Shown: in pieces, positions 24,258-32,983 of the stretch | Position numbering within the stretch: position 1 is the stretch's first letter | Layout of the letters: each line of letters opens with the position of its first letter | Origin: an uncultured Sphingomonas sp. | GTDB lineage: Bacteria; Pseudomonadota; Alphaproteobacteria; Sphingomonadales; Sphingomonadaceae | Direction: 5' to 3' | NCBI RefSeq assembly: GCF_934560975.1 | Contig: NZ_CAKTFO010000003.1 | Location: 1-64,000, forward strand | Length of the DNA: 64,000 nt | Notes under the pieces: generated by a model | What the model was told of the DNA's origin: nothing | Seen by the model: the letters and a program-made list of their open reading frames with translations, nothing else | The model's database searches: none | Translations under genes and position numbers: made by a program

Positions 24258-26176
24258 TCGCGGAACTGGGCCTGGCGCTGTTGTGGCTGGGCGCGGCCCT
24301 GTGCGCGCTCCAGCTGGCGGTGGCGATCGTCGGCCTGCGGCGGGAGGAGAGCGGCTTGCTTGCCATGATCCGGCCGACCGCCGCGTTGCAGGCGCTGCCC
24401 ACCTTGGGGGCGTTCGCCGCCCTGATCGCGCTGTTCGTGCGGGTCGATCTGTCGGTACGGCTGGTGGCCGAGAACGACCATAGCGCCAAACCCCTGCTGT
24501 ACCGCCTCGCCGCGACGTGGGGAAACCACGAAGGCTCCATGCTGATGTGGGTCGCGATCCTGGCGGCGGCGGGGGCGGCGGTGGCGCTGCTGGAACGCAG
24601 GCTGCCGGACCGCACGCTGGCGGCGACATTGGGCGGCCAGGCGGCGATCGGGATCGGCTTCTACGCCTTCCTGCTGTTCGCCTCCAACCCGTACGCGCGG
24701 CTGAACCCAGCGCCGGCCGAGGGGCTGGGCCTCAATCCTTTGTTGCAGGATCCGGGTTTGGCGTTCCACCCGCCGACGCTCTATGCGGGCTATGTCGGCC
24801 TGTCCGTCGCCTTCTCCTTTGCCATCGGGGCGCTGGTCACGCGTGAGGTGGGCGCTGCGTTCGCGCGGGCGATGCGGCCGTGGGTGCTGGGCGCGTGGGT
24901 GCTGCTGACGCTGGGAATCACGGCCGGCAGCTACTGGGCCTATTATGAACTGGGCTGGGGCGGCTGGTGGTTCTGGGATCCGGTCGAGAATGCGTCGCTG
25001 ATGCCGTGGCTGGCAGCGACGGCCCTGCTCCATTCGGTGACGGTGCTGGCGACGCGGGATGGCTTGCGCATCTGGACGATCATGCTGGCGGTGGTCGCCT
25101 TTTCGATGAGCATGATCGGCACCTTTCTGGTCCGCTCGGGCATCCTTACCAGCGTCCATGCCTTTGCGGTCGATCCCGGCCGGGGCGCCTTCCTGCTGGC
25201 GCTGCTGATCCTGTATATCGGGGGGGCGCTGACCCTGTTCGCGTTGCGCGCCGGCGTGGTGCGGGAAGGGGCGCGGTTCGATCTCGTCAGCCGCGAAGCT
25301 TCGCTGGTCGGCAACAATCTGCTGCTGACAGCCATCCTCGGCATCGTGCTGCTGGGTACGCTCTATCCGCTGGCGGCGGAGGCGGTCGGCAGCGCCGTGT
25401 CGGTCGGGCCGCCTTATTTCGACGCGGTGGCCGGGCCGCTCGCCTTGCTGCTGGTGGCGCTGCTCGCCATCGGACCGCTGGTGCGCTGGCGGAGCGACCA
25501 GGCGCGCACCGTCCTGCGCCGCGTGGCGCCGGGTGCGGCCGTGGCGCTGGCAACGGCGGCGGCGTGTGCGATCCGCGGCGGGATCGGGCTGATGCCCCTC
25601 CTCGGGCTCAGCCTGGCGGCGGGGCTGGCGGTGGCGAGCATCCTGCCACTGGTCGGGCGCAACCTCTTCCGGACGCCGCTGCACCTGTGGGGCATGGTGA
25701 TCGCGCATCTGGGCGTGGCCGTGTCGCTGGCCGGCATGGCGTGCGACAGCGCCTTCACCGTGGAGACGCTCACCGCCGCGCGGGTAGGGGAGACGGTGTC
25801 GGTGGGGCCATGGCAGGTGCGCTTCGCCCATATCGAGCCGGTGTTCGGCCCCAATTGGCAGGCGTTGGAGGCCACGTTCGCGGCCAGCCGGGGCGATGCC
25901 GCGCCGGTCACGCTCCACCCGCAGGCGCGGGCCTATTGGTCGCCACCGGCCGAGACGAGCGAGGCGGCGATCCACACCAGTTGGAACGGGCAGCTTTACA
26001 CGGTGCTGGGCAGGCAGGCGGAGGGCGGGCGCTGGCAGTTGCGCCTGTGGTGGAAGCCGTTCGTGACCCTGATCTGGGCGGGCGGCGGATTGATGGCATC
26101 GGGCGGGGTGCTGACGCTGGCCGGGCGCATCCGGCGCGGTGCGCGGGCGCGGCGGAGAAGGAAAGCGTGGGAATGA
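24254..26176 (+). CDS. ccmF: Cytochrome c heme lyase subunit CcmF
   Basis: A 640-residue membrane protein that, with CcmH, attaches heme to the CXXCH cysteines of apocytochromes. It has many predicted helices and the WWD heme-handling motif GWGGWWFWDPVENASLMPWL near residues 236-250, with conserved histidines in AFHPPTLYAGYVG and ALLHSVTVLATRDG. Start and stop overlap neighbours by 4 bp each (ATGA). Size and motifs are normal for the family. Confidence 0.96.
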   Translation: MIAELGLALLWLGAALCALQLAVAIVGLRREESGLLAMIRPTAALQALPTLGAFAALIALFVRVDLSVRLVAENDHSAKPLLYRLAATWGNHEGSMLMWVAILAAAGAAVALLERRLPDRTLAATLGGQAAIGIGFYAFLLFASNPYARLNPAPAEGLGLNPLLQDPGLAFHPPTLYAGYVGLSVAFSFAIGALVTREVGAAFARAMRPWVLGAWVLLTLGITAGSYWAYYELGWGGWWFWDPVENASLMPWLAATALLHSVTVLATRDGLRIWTIMLAVVAFSMSMIGTFLVRSGILTSVHAFAVDPGRGAFLLALLILYIGGALTLFALRAGVVREGARFDLVSREASLVGNNLLLTAILGIVLLGTLYPLAAEAVGSAVSVGPPYFDAVAGPLALLLVALLAIGPLVRWRSDQARTVLRRVAPGAAVALATAAACAIRGGIGLMPLLGLSLAAGLAVASILPLVGRNLFRTPLHLWGMVIAHLGVAVSLAGMACDSAFTVETLTAARVGETVSVGPWQVRFAHIEPVFGPNWQALEATFAASRGDAAPVTLHPQARAYWSPPAETSEAAIHTSWNGQLYTVLGRQAEGGRWQLRLWWKPFVTLIWAGGGLMASGGVLTLAGRIRRGARARRRRKAWE

Positions 26177-26703
26177 ACGGTCGTCGGATCCTGTGGCTGC
26201 CGCTGGCCGCCTTCATCCTGCTCTCCTCCGGGTTGGTCTATGGGCTGGCGCGGCCGGAGAATCGGATCATCACGTCCAAGGTGGTGAGCGCGCGCGTGCC
26301 GGACTTTGCCCTGCCGGCGGCGGTGGATACGTTGCCGGGGCTCGCCAGCGCGGACCTTGCGACCGGCCAGCCGCACCTGCTCAACATCTTCGCCAGCTGG
26401 TGCATTCCCTGCATTTCCGAAGCGCCGCAGCTGAAGCGGATGGCGGATGCGGGCGTACCGATCATGGGCATCGCCGTGCGCGATCGGCCGGAGGCGGTGG
26501 CCCGCTTCCTGCGCCGTCACGGCAATCCGTTCCAGCGGATCGGGGGGGACGGCGACAGCCAGGTCCAGGTCGCGTTCGGATCGTCCGGCGTGCCCGAAAG
26601 CTTCATCGTCGACGGCAAGGGACGCATCGTCCAGCAGGTGATCGGGCCGATCAACCCGGCGGACGTCGACGCGATGGTGGCGGCGATGAAGGCAGCGCGG
26701 TGA
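26173..26703 (+). CDS. ccmG: Thiol:disulfide interchange protein CcmG (DsbE)
   Basis: A membrane-anchored periplasmic thioredoxin of 176 residues that keeps apocytochrome cysteines reduced. One N-terminal helix (ILWLPLAAFILLSSGLVYGL) precedes a thioredoxin fold with the active site ASWCIPCISEAP and cis-Pro in GVPESFIVDGKG. It overlaps the ccmF stop (ATGA), and its TGA overlaps the GTG of ccmH. Confidence 0.95.
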   Translation: MNGRRILWLPLAAFILLSSGLVYGLARPENRIITSKVVSARVPDFALPAAVDTLPGLASADLATGQPHLLNIFASWCIPCISEAPQLKRMADAGVPIMGIAVRDRPEAVARFLRRHGNPFQRIGGDGDSQVQVAFGSSGVPESFIVDGKGRIVQQVIGPINPADVDAMVAAMKAAR

Positions 26704-27110
26704 GGGGCGCCTTGCTCTCCATGGCGCTTGCCGGCCTGGCCGCGCCGGCCTTGGCCGAGAGCAGCCTGCCGCCCGCGCCGCTCGCCAACACGCAACTGCC
26801 CGATGCGGGGCAGGAGCGGCAGGCCAAGGCGCTGATGGCGACGATCCGCTGCCTGGTCTGCCAGGGCCAATCCATTGCCGACAGCGATGCGGATCTGGCG
26901 GGCGACATGCGCAGCCTGATCCGCCAGCGTATTGCACGCGGGGAGAGGCCGGAGGCAATCCGCGCCTGGCTGGTCAGCCGTTACGGCGCCTGGGTCAGCT
27001 ATGCGCCGCCGCTGGACCGCACCACCTGGCCATTATGGACCGCCCCGGTGGTGATGGTCGGCGTGGGCCTGCTGCTGGCCGCGCGGACGCTGAAGAGGCG
27101 GCGGCGATGA
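26700..27110 (+). CDS. ccmH: Cytochrome c-type biogenesis protein CcmH/CycL
   Basis: A 136-residue thiol oxidoreductase that reduces apocytochrome c and works with CcmF. A signal sequence (LSMALAGLAAPALA) precedes the three-helix domain with the redox pair in IRCLVCQGQSIADSDADLAG, then a C-terminal membrane anchor (PLWTAPVVMVGVGLLLAAR). The start is GTG, overlapping the ccmG stop; its TGA overlaps the ATG of the following TPR gene. Confidence 0.93.
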   Translation: MRGALLSMALAGLAAPALAESSLPPAPLANTQLPDAGQERQAKALMATIRCLVCQGQSIADSDADLAGDMRSLIRQRIARGERPEAIRAWLVSRYGAWVSYAPPLDRTTWPLWTAPVVMVGVGLLLAARTLKRRRR

Positions 27111-27745
27111 CGGCCTGGTTCCTTCCCCTGCTATGCGCGGCCGTCCTGCTCGCGGCTTTGGTGCTGGTCGCCCGTCCCTCGCGGGGTGGCGTGCAGCTTG
27201 CGGCGGCGTTCCTGATCCTGGGACTGGTCGGCTATACGTGGCAGGGTTCGCCCGGGCTGCCCGGGCGACCATCGCAGGCCCGCGCCGCGCCTGTGCTCAA
27301 GGACAGCCTGTTCGAGAGGGAGCGCAAGGCCTTTTTCGAGACGCTGGGGCCGGAGGCGCAGGTGCTGGATACCGCCGACGCCTTCATCCGCAACGGCGAT
27401 CCGGATTATGCGGCCGGCATCCTGCGCGGGGCATTGTCGCGCAACCCGGAAAGCGGGACTTTGTGGGTCGGCTATGGCCACGCGCTGACCGCAACGGCGG
27501 AGGGCGTGATGACGCCGGCCGCGCGCTACGCCTTCGATCAGGGGATCGCGCGTGCGCCGCAAAACCCCGCCGGGCGCTATTTCCTGGCGCTGGCAATGGC
27601 GGAGGCGGGCGATCTCGATCAAGCGGAGGCGATCTGGACCGGTCTGCGCCCGCTTGCCGCCAAGCGGTCGCAGTGGCGCGCGTTGGTCGAGCAGAAGATC
27701 GCCGCCGTCGCCCGCTTGCGCACGATGATGCAGGATCAGCCCTGA
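27107..27745 (+). CDS. ccmI: TPR-domain cytochrome c biogenesis protein CcmI/CycH
   Basis: A 212-residue membrane-anchored TPR protein expected to hold apocytochrome c for CcmFH. Two N-terminal helices (TAWFLPLLCAAVLLAALVLV, LAAAFLILGLVGYTW) precede a periplasmic region with TPR-like repeats (DTADAFIRNGDPDYAAGILR, GRYFLALAMAEAGDLDQAEA). It is shorter than the two-part CcmI of rhodobacters. It is the last gene of the ccm run and converges on cobU with a hairpin between. Confidence 0.85.
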   Translation: MTAWFLPLLCAAVLLAALVLVARPSRGGVQLAAAFLILGLVGYTWQGSPGLPGRPSQARAAPVLKDSLFERERKAFFETLGPEAQVLDTADAFIRNGDPDYAAGILRGALSRNPESGTLWVGYGHALTATAEGVMTPAARYAFDQGIARAPQNPAGRYFLALAMAEAGDLDQAEAIWTGLRPLAAKRSQWRALVEQKIAAVARLRTMMQDQP

Positions 27746-27761
27746 TCGGTGATGTGCGGCA

Positions 27762-27789
27762 CCCTCGCCACCTTATTTGATGGCGAGGG
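27762..27789. terminator. Hairpin at the ccm/cobU convergent junction
   Basis: CCCTCGCCA and TGGCGAGGG form a perfect 9-bp stem with a 10-nt AT-rich loop (CCTTATTTGA). It overlaps the last codons of cobU. It could terminate both convergent transcripts, though there is no long T run. Confidence 0.5.
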
Positions 27790-28294
27790 GGATGCCCGCC
27801 ACCACCAGATGGACCCGGTCGACGGAGGCGGCGACGCGCTGGTTGATCGTGCCAGCCATGTCGCGGAAGCGGCGGGCGAGCGCATTGTCGGGTACGATGC
27901 CCAACCCGACTTCGTTGGCCACAAGGATGATGCGTCCGCGACCGCGCGCCAGCACATGCTCCAGTTCGGCCAGGGGGGCGTCCAGCGCCTCCTCGGCAAG
28001 CAGCAGATTGGACGCCCACAGGGTCAGGCAATCCACCAGGATCACCGCGTCCGGTCGATCCGCCTGCTCGACGGCGGCGGCGAGGGAGCGGGGCGCTTCC
28101 ACCGTCCGCCAGCGTGGCCCCCGATCGGATCGGTGGCGGTCGATCCGGTCGCGCATCTCGTCGTCGAACGGCTGCGCGGTCGCGATGAAGACGAGGGTGC
28201 CGGCACAGGATTCCGCCAGCGCCTGGGCATGGCGGCTCTTGCCCGAACGCGCGCCGCCGATCACCAGCATCGTCCGTCCGTTCATCGTCAGCAT
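27773..28294 (-). CDS. cobU: Bifunctional adenosylcobinamide kinase / guanylyltransferase
   Basis: Phosphorylates adenosylcobinamide and then forms AdoCbi-GDP for nucleotide-loop assembly (CobP in Pseudomonas denitrificans naming). The 173-residue protein has the P-loop VIGGARSGKSRHAQ near residue 11, DDEMRDRIDRHRSDRG with the guanylylated His, ILVDCLTLWASNLL and VANEVGLGIVPDNALARRFR. I start at MLTMNGRTML (28294), leaving 46 bp to the divergent decarboxylase gene; ATG 28285 is the alternative. It is the only minus-strand gene at this end of the island and has no riboswitch of its own. Confidence 0.94.
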   Translation of the reverse strand: MLTMNGRTMLVIGGARSGKSRHAQALAESCAGTLVFIATAQPFDDEMRDRIDRHRSDRGPRWRTVEAPRSLAAAVEQADRPDAVILVDCLTLWASNLLLAEEALDAPLAELEHVLARGRGRIILVANEVGLGIVPDNALARRFRDMAGTINQRVAASVDRVHLVVAGIPLAIK

Positions 28295-28340
28295 CGCTAC
28301 CTCTTGTGCAAGCGCGCGCCTTCGCGGATGGGCGCGGGGA

Positions 28341-29348
28341 ATGTTCGATCCCACACCGCATAGCCTGTCCTTTCACGGCGGTCGCCTGGATGAAGCGGCG
28401 CGGCGTTTCCGCGATGCGCCCGTGCCATGGCTGGATCTGTCCACGGGCATCAACCCGGGTGCGTGGCAAGCGCCCGCCGGCATCGCCGCCGACCTGCGTG
28501 CGCTACCGTCCGGATCCGATTTGAAGGCGCTGAACGGCGCGGCGGCGGGAATGATGGGCGCCGACCATGTGGCGGTCGCGGCATTGCCGGGCAGCGAGAT
28601 CGGGCTGCGCCTGGTGGCGCAGCTCGGCCTGCCCAGACCATGGCGGATCGTGGGGCCGGGCTATCGCACCCACGCCGCCGCCCTGCCGGGGGCAGAGGCG
28701 ATCGGCGCCGATGCCGTCCTGGCCGAAGGCGCGCGCGGGGGCACGTTGCTGCTCGCCAACCCCAACAACCCCGATGGGCGGCTGTGGCAGCCTCGGGCCT
28801 TGTTGGCGTTGGCGCGCGCGCTGGCGGCGGCGGGCGGCGTGCTGGTGATCGACGAAGCCTTTGCCGATGCGGTGCCGGACGCCAGCATCCTGCCCCTGCT
28901 GTCGGCCGACGATCGGGTTCTGGTATTCCGGTCCTTCGGCAAGTTCTTCGGACTGGCGGGCGTGCGGCTGGGCTTTGCCTTCGGCGCCGGGGATCTGGTC
29001 GCGTCGCTAGGCGAGATGCTGGGGAGTTGGCCGGTATCGGCCACCGCCATCGCGCTCGGCACGGCGGCCTATCGCGACCGGCCGTGGATCGACGCGACGC
29101 GGGCACGCTTGCGGGCGGATGCCGACGCACTGGACGGGTTGCTCGCCAGGCACGGGCTGACGGCGGGCGGGGCATGCCCGCTGTTCCGGCTGGTGGAGAC
29201 CGACGAGGCGCCGGGAGTGTTCGAAAGGCTGGCGCGCGCGGGCATCCTGACCCGGCCGTTCGATCATGCGCCGCGCTGGCTGCGCTTCGGCCTGCCGGGG
29301 GATGCGGCGGAACGGGCGCGGCTGGACCGGGCGTTGCGCCATGGCTGA
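28341..29348 (+). CDS. cobD: CobD-type L-threonine-O-3-phosphate decarboxylase
   Basis: A PLP-dependent fold-type I enzyme (335 residues) that makes (R)-1-aminopropan-2-ol phosphate for the corrin side arm; it is called CobC in P. denitrificans. Motifs: SFHGGRLDEAARRF and WLDLSTGINP at the N-terminus, LLLANPNNPDGRLW, VIDEAFADAVP, and the PLP lysine in FRSFGKFFGLAGVRLGF. It overlaps cbiB by 8 bp. The frame is open upstream to 27777 but that part is antisense to cobU. Confidence 0.92.
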   Translation: MFDPTPHSLSFHGGRLDEAARRFRDAPVPWLDLSTGINPGAWQAPAGIAADLRALPSGSDLKALNGAAAGMMGADHVAVAALPGSEIGLRLVAQLGLPRPWRIVGPGYRTHAAALPGAEAIGADAVLAEGARGGTLLLANPNNPDGRLWQPRALLALARALAAAGGVLVIDEAFADAVPDASILPLLSADDRVLVFRSFGKFFGLAGVRLGFAFGAGDLVASLGEMLGSWPVSATAIALGTAAYRDRPWIDATRARLRADADALDGLLARHGLTAGGACPLFRLVETDEAPGVFERLARAGILTRPFDHAPRWLRFGLPGDAAERARLDRALRHG

Positions 29349-30279
29349 GCCCGTCGCCCTGGTCGCGCTGATGGCCGATGCGGCGCTGGGCTGGCCGGCG
29401 TGGCTCTATGCGCGGGCCGGCCATCCGGTAGGAGCGTTCGCGCGGTTGATCGGCGGGTGCGAGCGATGGGGAAACCGGCCGACACTGTCGACCGCAACCC
29501 GGCGGCTGGCGGGGGTGGCGACGATCGCCCTGGTCGTGGCGTCCGGCACAAGCGTGGCGTGGCTGGCGGAGGCGGCGGTGCGGGCGGTGTTCGGCCCGGC
29601 CGGGTGGGTCGCGGTGGCGCTGCTGGCATGGCCGGGCCTCGCGCAGCGCAGCCTGAACGATCATGTCCTGCCCGTGGCGACCGCGCTGGAGCGAGGCGAC
29701 CTGCCGGCGGCGCGCGCGGCGGTGGGCCGGATCGTCGGGCGCGATGTGGAACAACTGGACGAGGCGGGCGTGGCCCGCGCGGCGATCGAGAGCCTCTCCG
29801 AAAGCGTCTGCGACGGCGTGGCGGCGCCCTTGTTCTGGCTGCTGCTGCTCGGCCTGCCGGGGCTATGGGCCTATAAGGGCATCAACACCGCCGACAGCCT
29901 GATCGGCCATCGCGAACAACGCTGGCGCGCGTTCGGATGGGCGTCGGCGCGGCTGGACGACCTGGCCAATCTGCTGCCGGCGCGGCTGAGCGGGGTGCTG
30001 CTCTGCCTGGCGGGCGGCGGCGGGTGGCGGGTGATGGTGCGCGATGCGCGGCGCCATGCCTCGCCCAATGCGGGCTGGCCGGAGGCGGCTATGGCGGGGG
30101 CGCTTGGGATCAGGCTGGCGGGGCCGATCGCCTATGACGGCGTGGTCGCGGACAAGCCGTGGATCGGGGATGGAATGCGGGAGCCGGGCGCGCGTGAGAT
30201 AAAGCGGGCGCTTGCGGTCTATCGCCGGGCGTGCCTGATGCTGTGGATCGTGGCGGGGGTGGTGGCATGGGCGCGATAA
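29341..30279 (+). CDS. cbiB: Adenosylcobinamide-phosphate synthase CbiB
   Basis: A multi-pass membrane protein (312 residues) that attaches the aminopropanol moiety to adenosylcobyric acid (CobD in P. denitrificans naming). Characteristic segments: VALMADAALGWPAWLYARAG near the N-terminus, GRDVEQLDEAGVARAAIESL followed by SESVCDGVAAPLFW, and YKGINTADSLIGHR with FGWASARLDDLANLLPARLS. The substrate enzyme CobD is just upstream (8-bp overlap) and CobQ just downstream (13-bp overlap), so the three steps of the lower side arm are one transcript. Confidence 0.95.
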   Translation: MAEPVALVALMADAALGWPAWLYARAGHPVGAFARLIGGCERWGNRPTLSTATRRLAGVATIALVVASGTSVAWLAEAAVRAVFGPAGWVAVALLAWPGLAQRSLNDHVLPVATALERGDLPAARAAVGRIVGRDVEQLDEAGVARAAIESLSESVCDGVAAPLFWLLLLGLPGLWAYKGINTADSLIGHREQRWRAFGWASARLDDLANLLPARLSGVLLCLAGGGGWRVMVRDARRHASPNAGWPEAAMAGALGIRLAGPIAYDGVVADKPWIGDGMREPGAREIKRALAVYRRACLMLWIVAGVVAWAR

Positions 30280-31739
30280 TGTTGCAGGGCACCGGTTCGG
30301 ACGTGGGCAAGTCGGTGCTGGTGGCGGGCCTGTGCCGCGCCATCGCCAATCGCGGGCTGACGGTGCGCCCGTTCAAGCCGCAGAACATGTCCAACAATGC
30401 CGCCGTGACGCCGGACGGGGGCGAGATCGGACGGGCGCAGGCGACCCAGGCCATCGCCGCGCGCGTGCCCCCAAGCTTCGACATGAACCCGGTGCTGCTG
30501 AAGCCGCAGGGGGACCGCACCTCCCAACTGGTCGTGCACGGCCGGGTGCGTGGGATCCTGAAGGCGTCGGAATGGCGCAGCGGCCGCGAGGGGCTGATGA
30601 CGGAGGTGCTGGACAGCTACTGCCGGCTAGCGGCGCAGGCGGACGTGGTGGTGGTGGAGGGCGCGGGATCGGCGGCGGAGGTCAATCTGCGCGGCGGGGA
30701 CATCGCCAATATGGGCTTTGCGCGCGCCGCCGACGTGCCGGTGGTGCTGGTGGGCGACATCGATCGCGGCGGCGTGATCGCCTCCCTGGTCGGCACGCGC
30801 GCGGTGATCGACCCCGACGACGCCGCCATGGTCGGCGGCTTCATGGTCAACAAGTTCCGGGGCGACCCGGCGCTGTTCGCGGACGGGTTGCGCGCGATCG
30901 CGCGGCATACCGGCTGGCGCAGCTATGGGCTGGTGCCGTGGCTGTCCGATGCCGCCCGCCTGCCGAGCGAGGACGCAATGGTGCTGCAACGACGAACGGC
31001 ACGCGGCAACGGCCGTGTCGTGATCGCCTGCCCGATCACGCGCCACATCGCCAATTTCGACGATCTCGATCCCCTTAGGCTGGAGCCGGAGGTCGAGCTG
31101 GTGATGGTCCCGCCCGGCGATCCCATCCCGGCGGAGGCGCAGCTGATCGTGCTGCCCGGATCCAAGGCGACGATCGCGGACCTGCGCTTCATCCGGGCGC
31201 AAGGCTGGGACATCGATCTGCGCGCGCATCACCGGCGGGGACGGCCGATCGTCGGGCTGTGCGGGGGCTATCAGATGCTGGGCCGCCACGTCGCCGATCC
31301 CGATGGCATCGAAGGCCCGGCGGAAACGGTGGAGGGGCTCGGCCTGCTGGACGTGGACACCCGGTTGGGCGGGGACAAGATGCTGACCGAGGTCACCGGA
31401 ACCGCGCTGGACGCACCCTTCCATGGCTATGAGATGCACCTGGGCCGCACCACGGGCGCGGACACGGCCCGGCCGGTCGCGCAGTTCGACGATGGGCGGC
31501 CGGACGGGGCGACCAGCGCGGACGGGCTGGTCGCGGGCAGCTATGTTCACGGCCTGTTCGGCATGGCGGAACAACGCCGTGCCTGGCTCAGGCGGATCGG
31601 CGCGGACGGGAGCGGGCCGGACCATCGCGCCGCGATCGATGCGGCGCTGGACGCGATCGCGGCGGAACTGGAGCAGCATGTCGACATTGACGGGCTGCTC
31701 GCTTTGTCAAAGACGGCCAAGCACCACGGCGGCGAGTAG
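30267..31739 (+). CDS. cobQ: Cobyric acid synthase
   Basis: A 490-residue ATP- and glutamine-dependent amidase that amidates side chains b, d, e and g of adenosylcobyrinic acid a,c-diamide. The N-terminal half is a dethiobiotin-synthetase-like ATPase (MLQGTGSDVGKSVLVAGLCR, PFKPQNMSNNAAVTPDGGEI). The C-terminal half is a triad amidotransferase with LPGSKATIADL, the Cys in IVGLCGGYQMLG and a C-terminal His in YVHGLFGM. The end overlaps the convergent cobS end by 33 bp. Confidence 0.96.
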   Translation: MGAIMLQGTGSDVGKSVLVAGLCRAIANRGLTVRPFKPQNMSNNAAVTPDGGEIGRAQATQAIAARVPPSFDMNPVLLKPQGDRTSQLVVHGRVRGILKASEWRSGREGLMTEVLDSYCRLAAQADVVVVEGAGSAAEVNLRGGDIANMGFARAADVPVVLVGDIDRGGVIASLVGTRAVIDPDDAAMVGGFMVNKFRGDPALFADGLRAIARHTGWRSYGLVPWLSDAARLPSEDAMVLQRRTARGNGRVVIACPITRHIANFDDLDPLRLEPEVELVMVPPGDPIPAEAQLIVLPGSKATIADLRFIRAQGWDIDLRAHHRRGRPIVGLCGGYQMLGRHVADPDGIEGPAETVEGLGLLDVDTRLGGDKMLTEVTGTALDAPFHGYEMHLGRTTGADTARPVAQFDDGRPDGATSADGLVAGSYVHGLFGMAEQRRAWLRRIGADGSGPDHRAAIDAALDAIAAELEQHVDIDGLLALSKTAKHHGGE

Positions 31740-32420
31740 CAGCCCGGTTTCGACCAACTCGATACCCGTCCCATGCCCGTCGCCGTTGATCCCGCCGACG
31801 CGGGCGTGGAGCCATATGGCATAGGCCGCGAGCAGGAGCGGCGCCGCCAGCAGCGCGGGCGCGGCCACGCAGGCGGCGGCCAGCAGCAGGCCCCAGCCGA
31901 CCAGGTCGCGCGGGCGGACGGCGCACGCCACCGTCGCGCCGAGCCCGGGCTTCAGCGGCGGCAGCCAGCGCGCCCAGGCCAGCGGCCCGATGCGGGCGGC
32001 GGCGGGGATGAGGAGCAAGGCCCACCAGCCGGCGGGAGCGAGCGCGTGCAGCAGCACCAGCTTGGCGATCATCTGCAGAACAAGGGCGATCACGCCGAAG
32101 CTGCCGATATGCGGGTCCGCCATCACGGCGAGCAGGCGGGACCGGTCGCCATGCGCCGCGCCCAGCCCGTCGGCCAGATCGGCCAGACCGTCCAGGTGGA
32201 GCCCGCCCGTCACCACCACCCACGCCGCGAGCGCGGCCAGCGCCCCGGTCCACGCATCGACCTGCGCGCCGACCCAGCCGGATGCGGCAACGAGCAGCCC
32301 GATCACTAGCCCGACCAGCGGGTAGCAGCGGATCGCGGCCGCGAAATCGTCGGCGGAGCCTTGAACGGCAGGCACCGGCAGGCGGGTGAGGAAACCCACT
32401 GCGATCAGGAAGCGCCTCAT
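31707..32420 (-). CDS. cobS: Adenosylcobinamide-GDP ribazoletransferase (cobalamin synthase)
   Basis: A membrane enzyme of 237 residues that joins AdoCbi-GDP to alpha-ribazole (phosphate), the final assembly step (CobV in P. denitrificans naming). Segments: AVGFLTRLPVPAV, the metal-binding GGLHLDGLADLADGLGA, DPHIGSFGVIALVL and the C-terminal GGINGDGHGTGIELVE. It overlaps the start of its neighbour, the phosphatase gene, by 4 bp. The long open frame upstream to 32732 is a shadow. Confidence 0.95.
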   Translation of the reverse strand: MRRFLIAVGFLTRLPVPAVQGSADDFAAAIRCYPLVGLVIGLLVAASGWVGAQVDAWTGALAALAAWVVVTGGLHLDGLADLADGLGAAHGDRSRLLAVMADPHIGSFGVIALVLQMIAKLVLLHALAPAGWWALLLIPAAARIGPLAWARWLPPLKPGLGATVACAVRPRDLVGWGLLLAAACVAAPALLAAPLLLAAYAIWLHARVGGINGDGHGTGIELVETGLLLAAVVLGRL

Positions 32421-32983
32421 GCCGTCAGTCCGACGATCTGGCCGGCCGGCGGCGGGCCGGGCCAGAGACGCAGCGACAGGATGCCGGCATAAGGCAGGTC
32501 GAACGCCCACACCTGTCGCGCGTCGAAACCGCAGGCGGAGGCCAGCGCCGCCCGCATCGCCCCGGCGTGAGTGACCACCAAGGCCGGCTCCGTAATCTCC
32601 GCCAAGGCGGCGCCGACGCGCGCCACCAGCGCCGACCAGCATTCTCCGCCGGGCGGTGGCGCGGCATCGGGATCGTCCCAGAAGCGTGCCAGCGCCTGGC
32701 TGTCCACCTCGGCGGCAAGACAGCCGTCCCATGCCCCGAAATCCAGTTCGCGCCAGCGCGGGTCAAGGCGCACGGGCAGGCTGTGTCCCGCAATGGCCTG
32801 AGCGCAGGCGTGGGCGCGGAGGAGGTCGGAGGAGACGATCTCCGTCACCTCCAGCCGGGCGGCGGCGGCGCGGCACGCGGCGATGCCGGCGGGGGTGGCG
32901 GGACAGTCGGTGTGCCCGAGCAGGCGGCCGGCCAGCACCGGCTCGCCATGGCGCATCAGGTGCACCACCGTGCCCGTGGTCAC
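32417..32983 (-). CDS. Histidine phosphatase, probable alpha-ribazole phosphatase
   Basis: A 188-residue phosphoglycerate-mutase-like phosphatase with the catalytic LMRHGEPVLAG at residues 9-19 and the second His in VVTHAGAMRAAL; the acid residue is in ELDFGAWDG. In Salmonella the homologous CobC dephosphorylates alpha-ribazole phosphate. Placement between cobT and cobS, overlapping both by 4 bp, supports that role. The start is GTG, shared with the cobT stop (GTGA). Confidence 0.88.
   Translation of the reverse strand: MTTGTVVHLMRHGEPVLAGRLLGHTDCPATPAGIAACRAAAARLEVTEIVSSDLLRAHACAQAIAGHSLPVRLDPRWRELDFGAWDGCLAAEVDSQALARFWDDPDAAPPPGGECWSALVARVGAALAEITEPALVVTHAGAMRAALASACGFDARQVWAFDLPYAGILSLRLWPGPPPAGQIVGLTA

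Noticed and set aside
24200..25975. A 591-codon open frame on the minus strand
   Set aside because: It is antisense to ccmF and consists of low-complexity Arg/Gln/His-rich sequence without motifs.
28295..28340. A possible third cobalamin riboswitch between cobU and cobD
   Set aside because: The 46-bp divergent spacer is too short, and no GCCACTG or GAGCCAG element is present.
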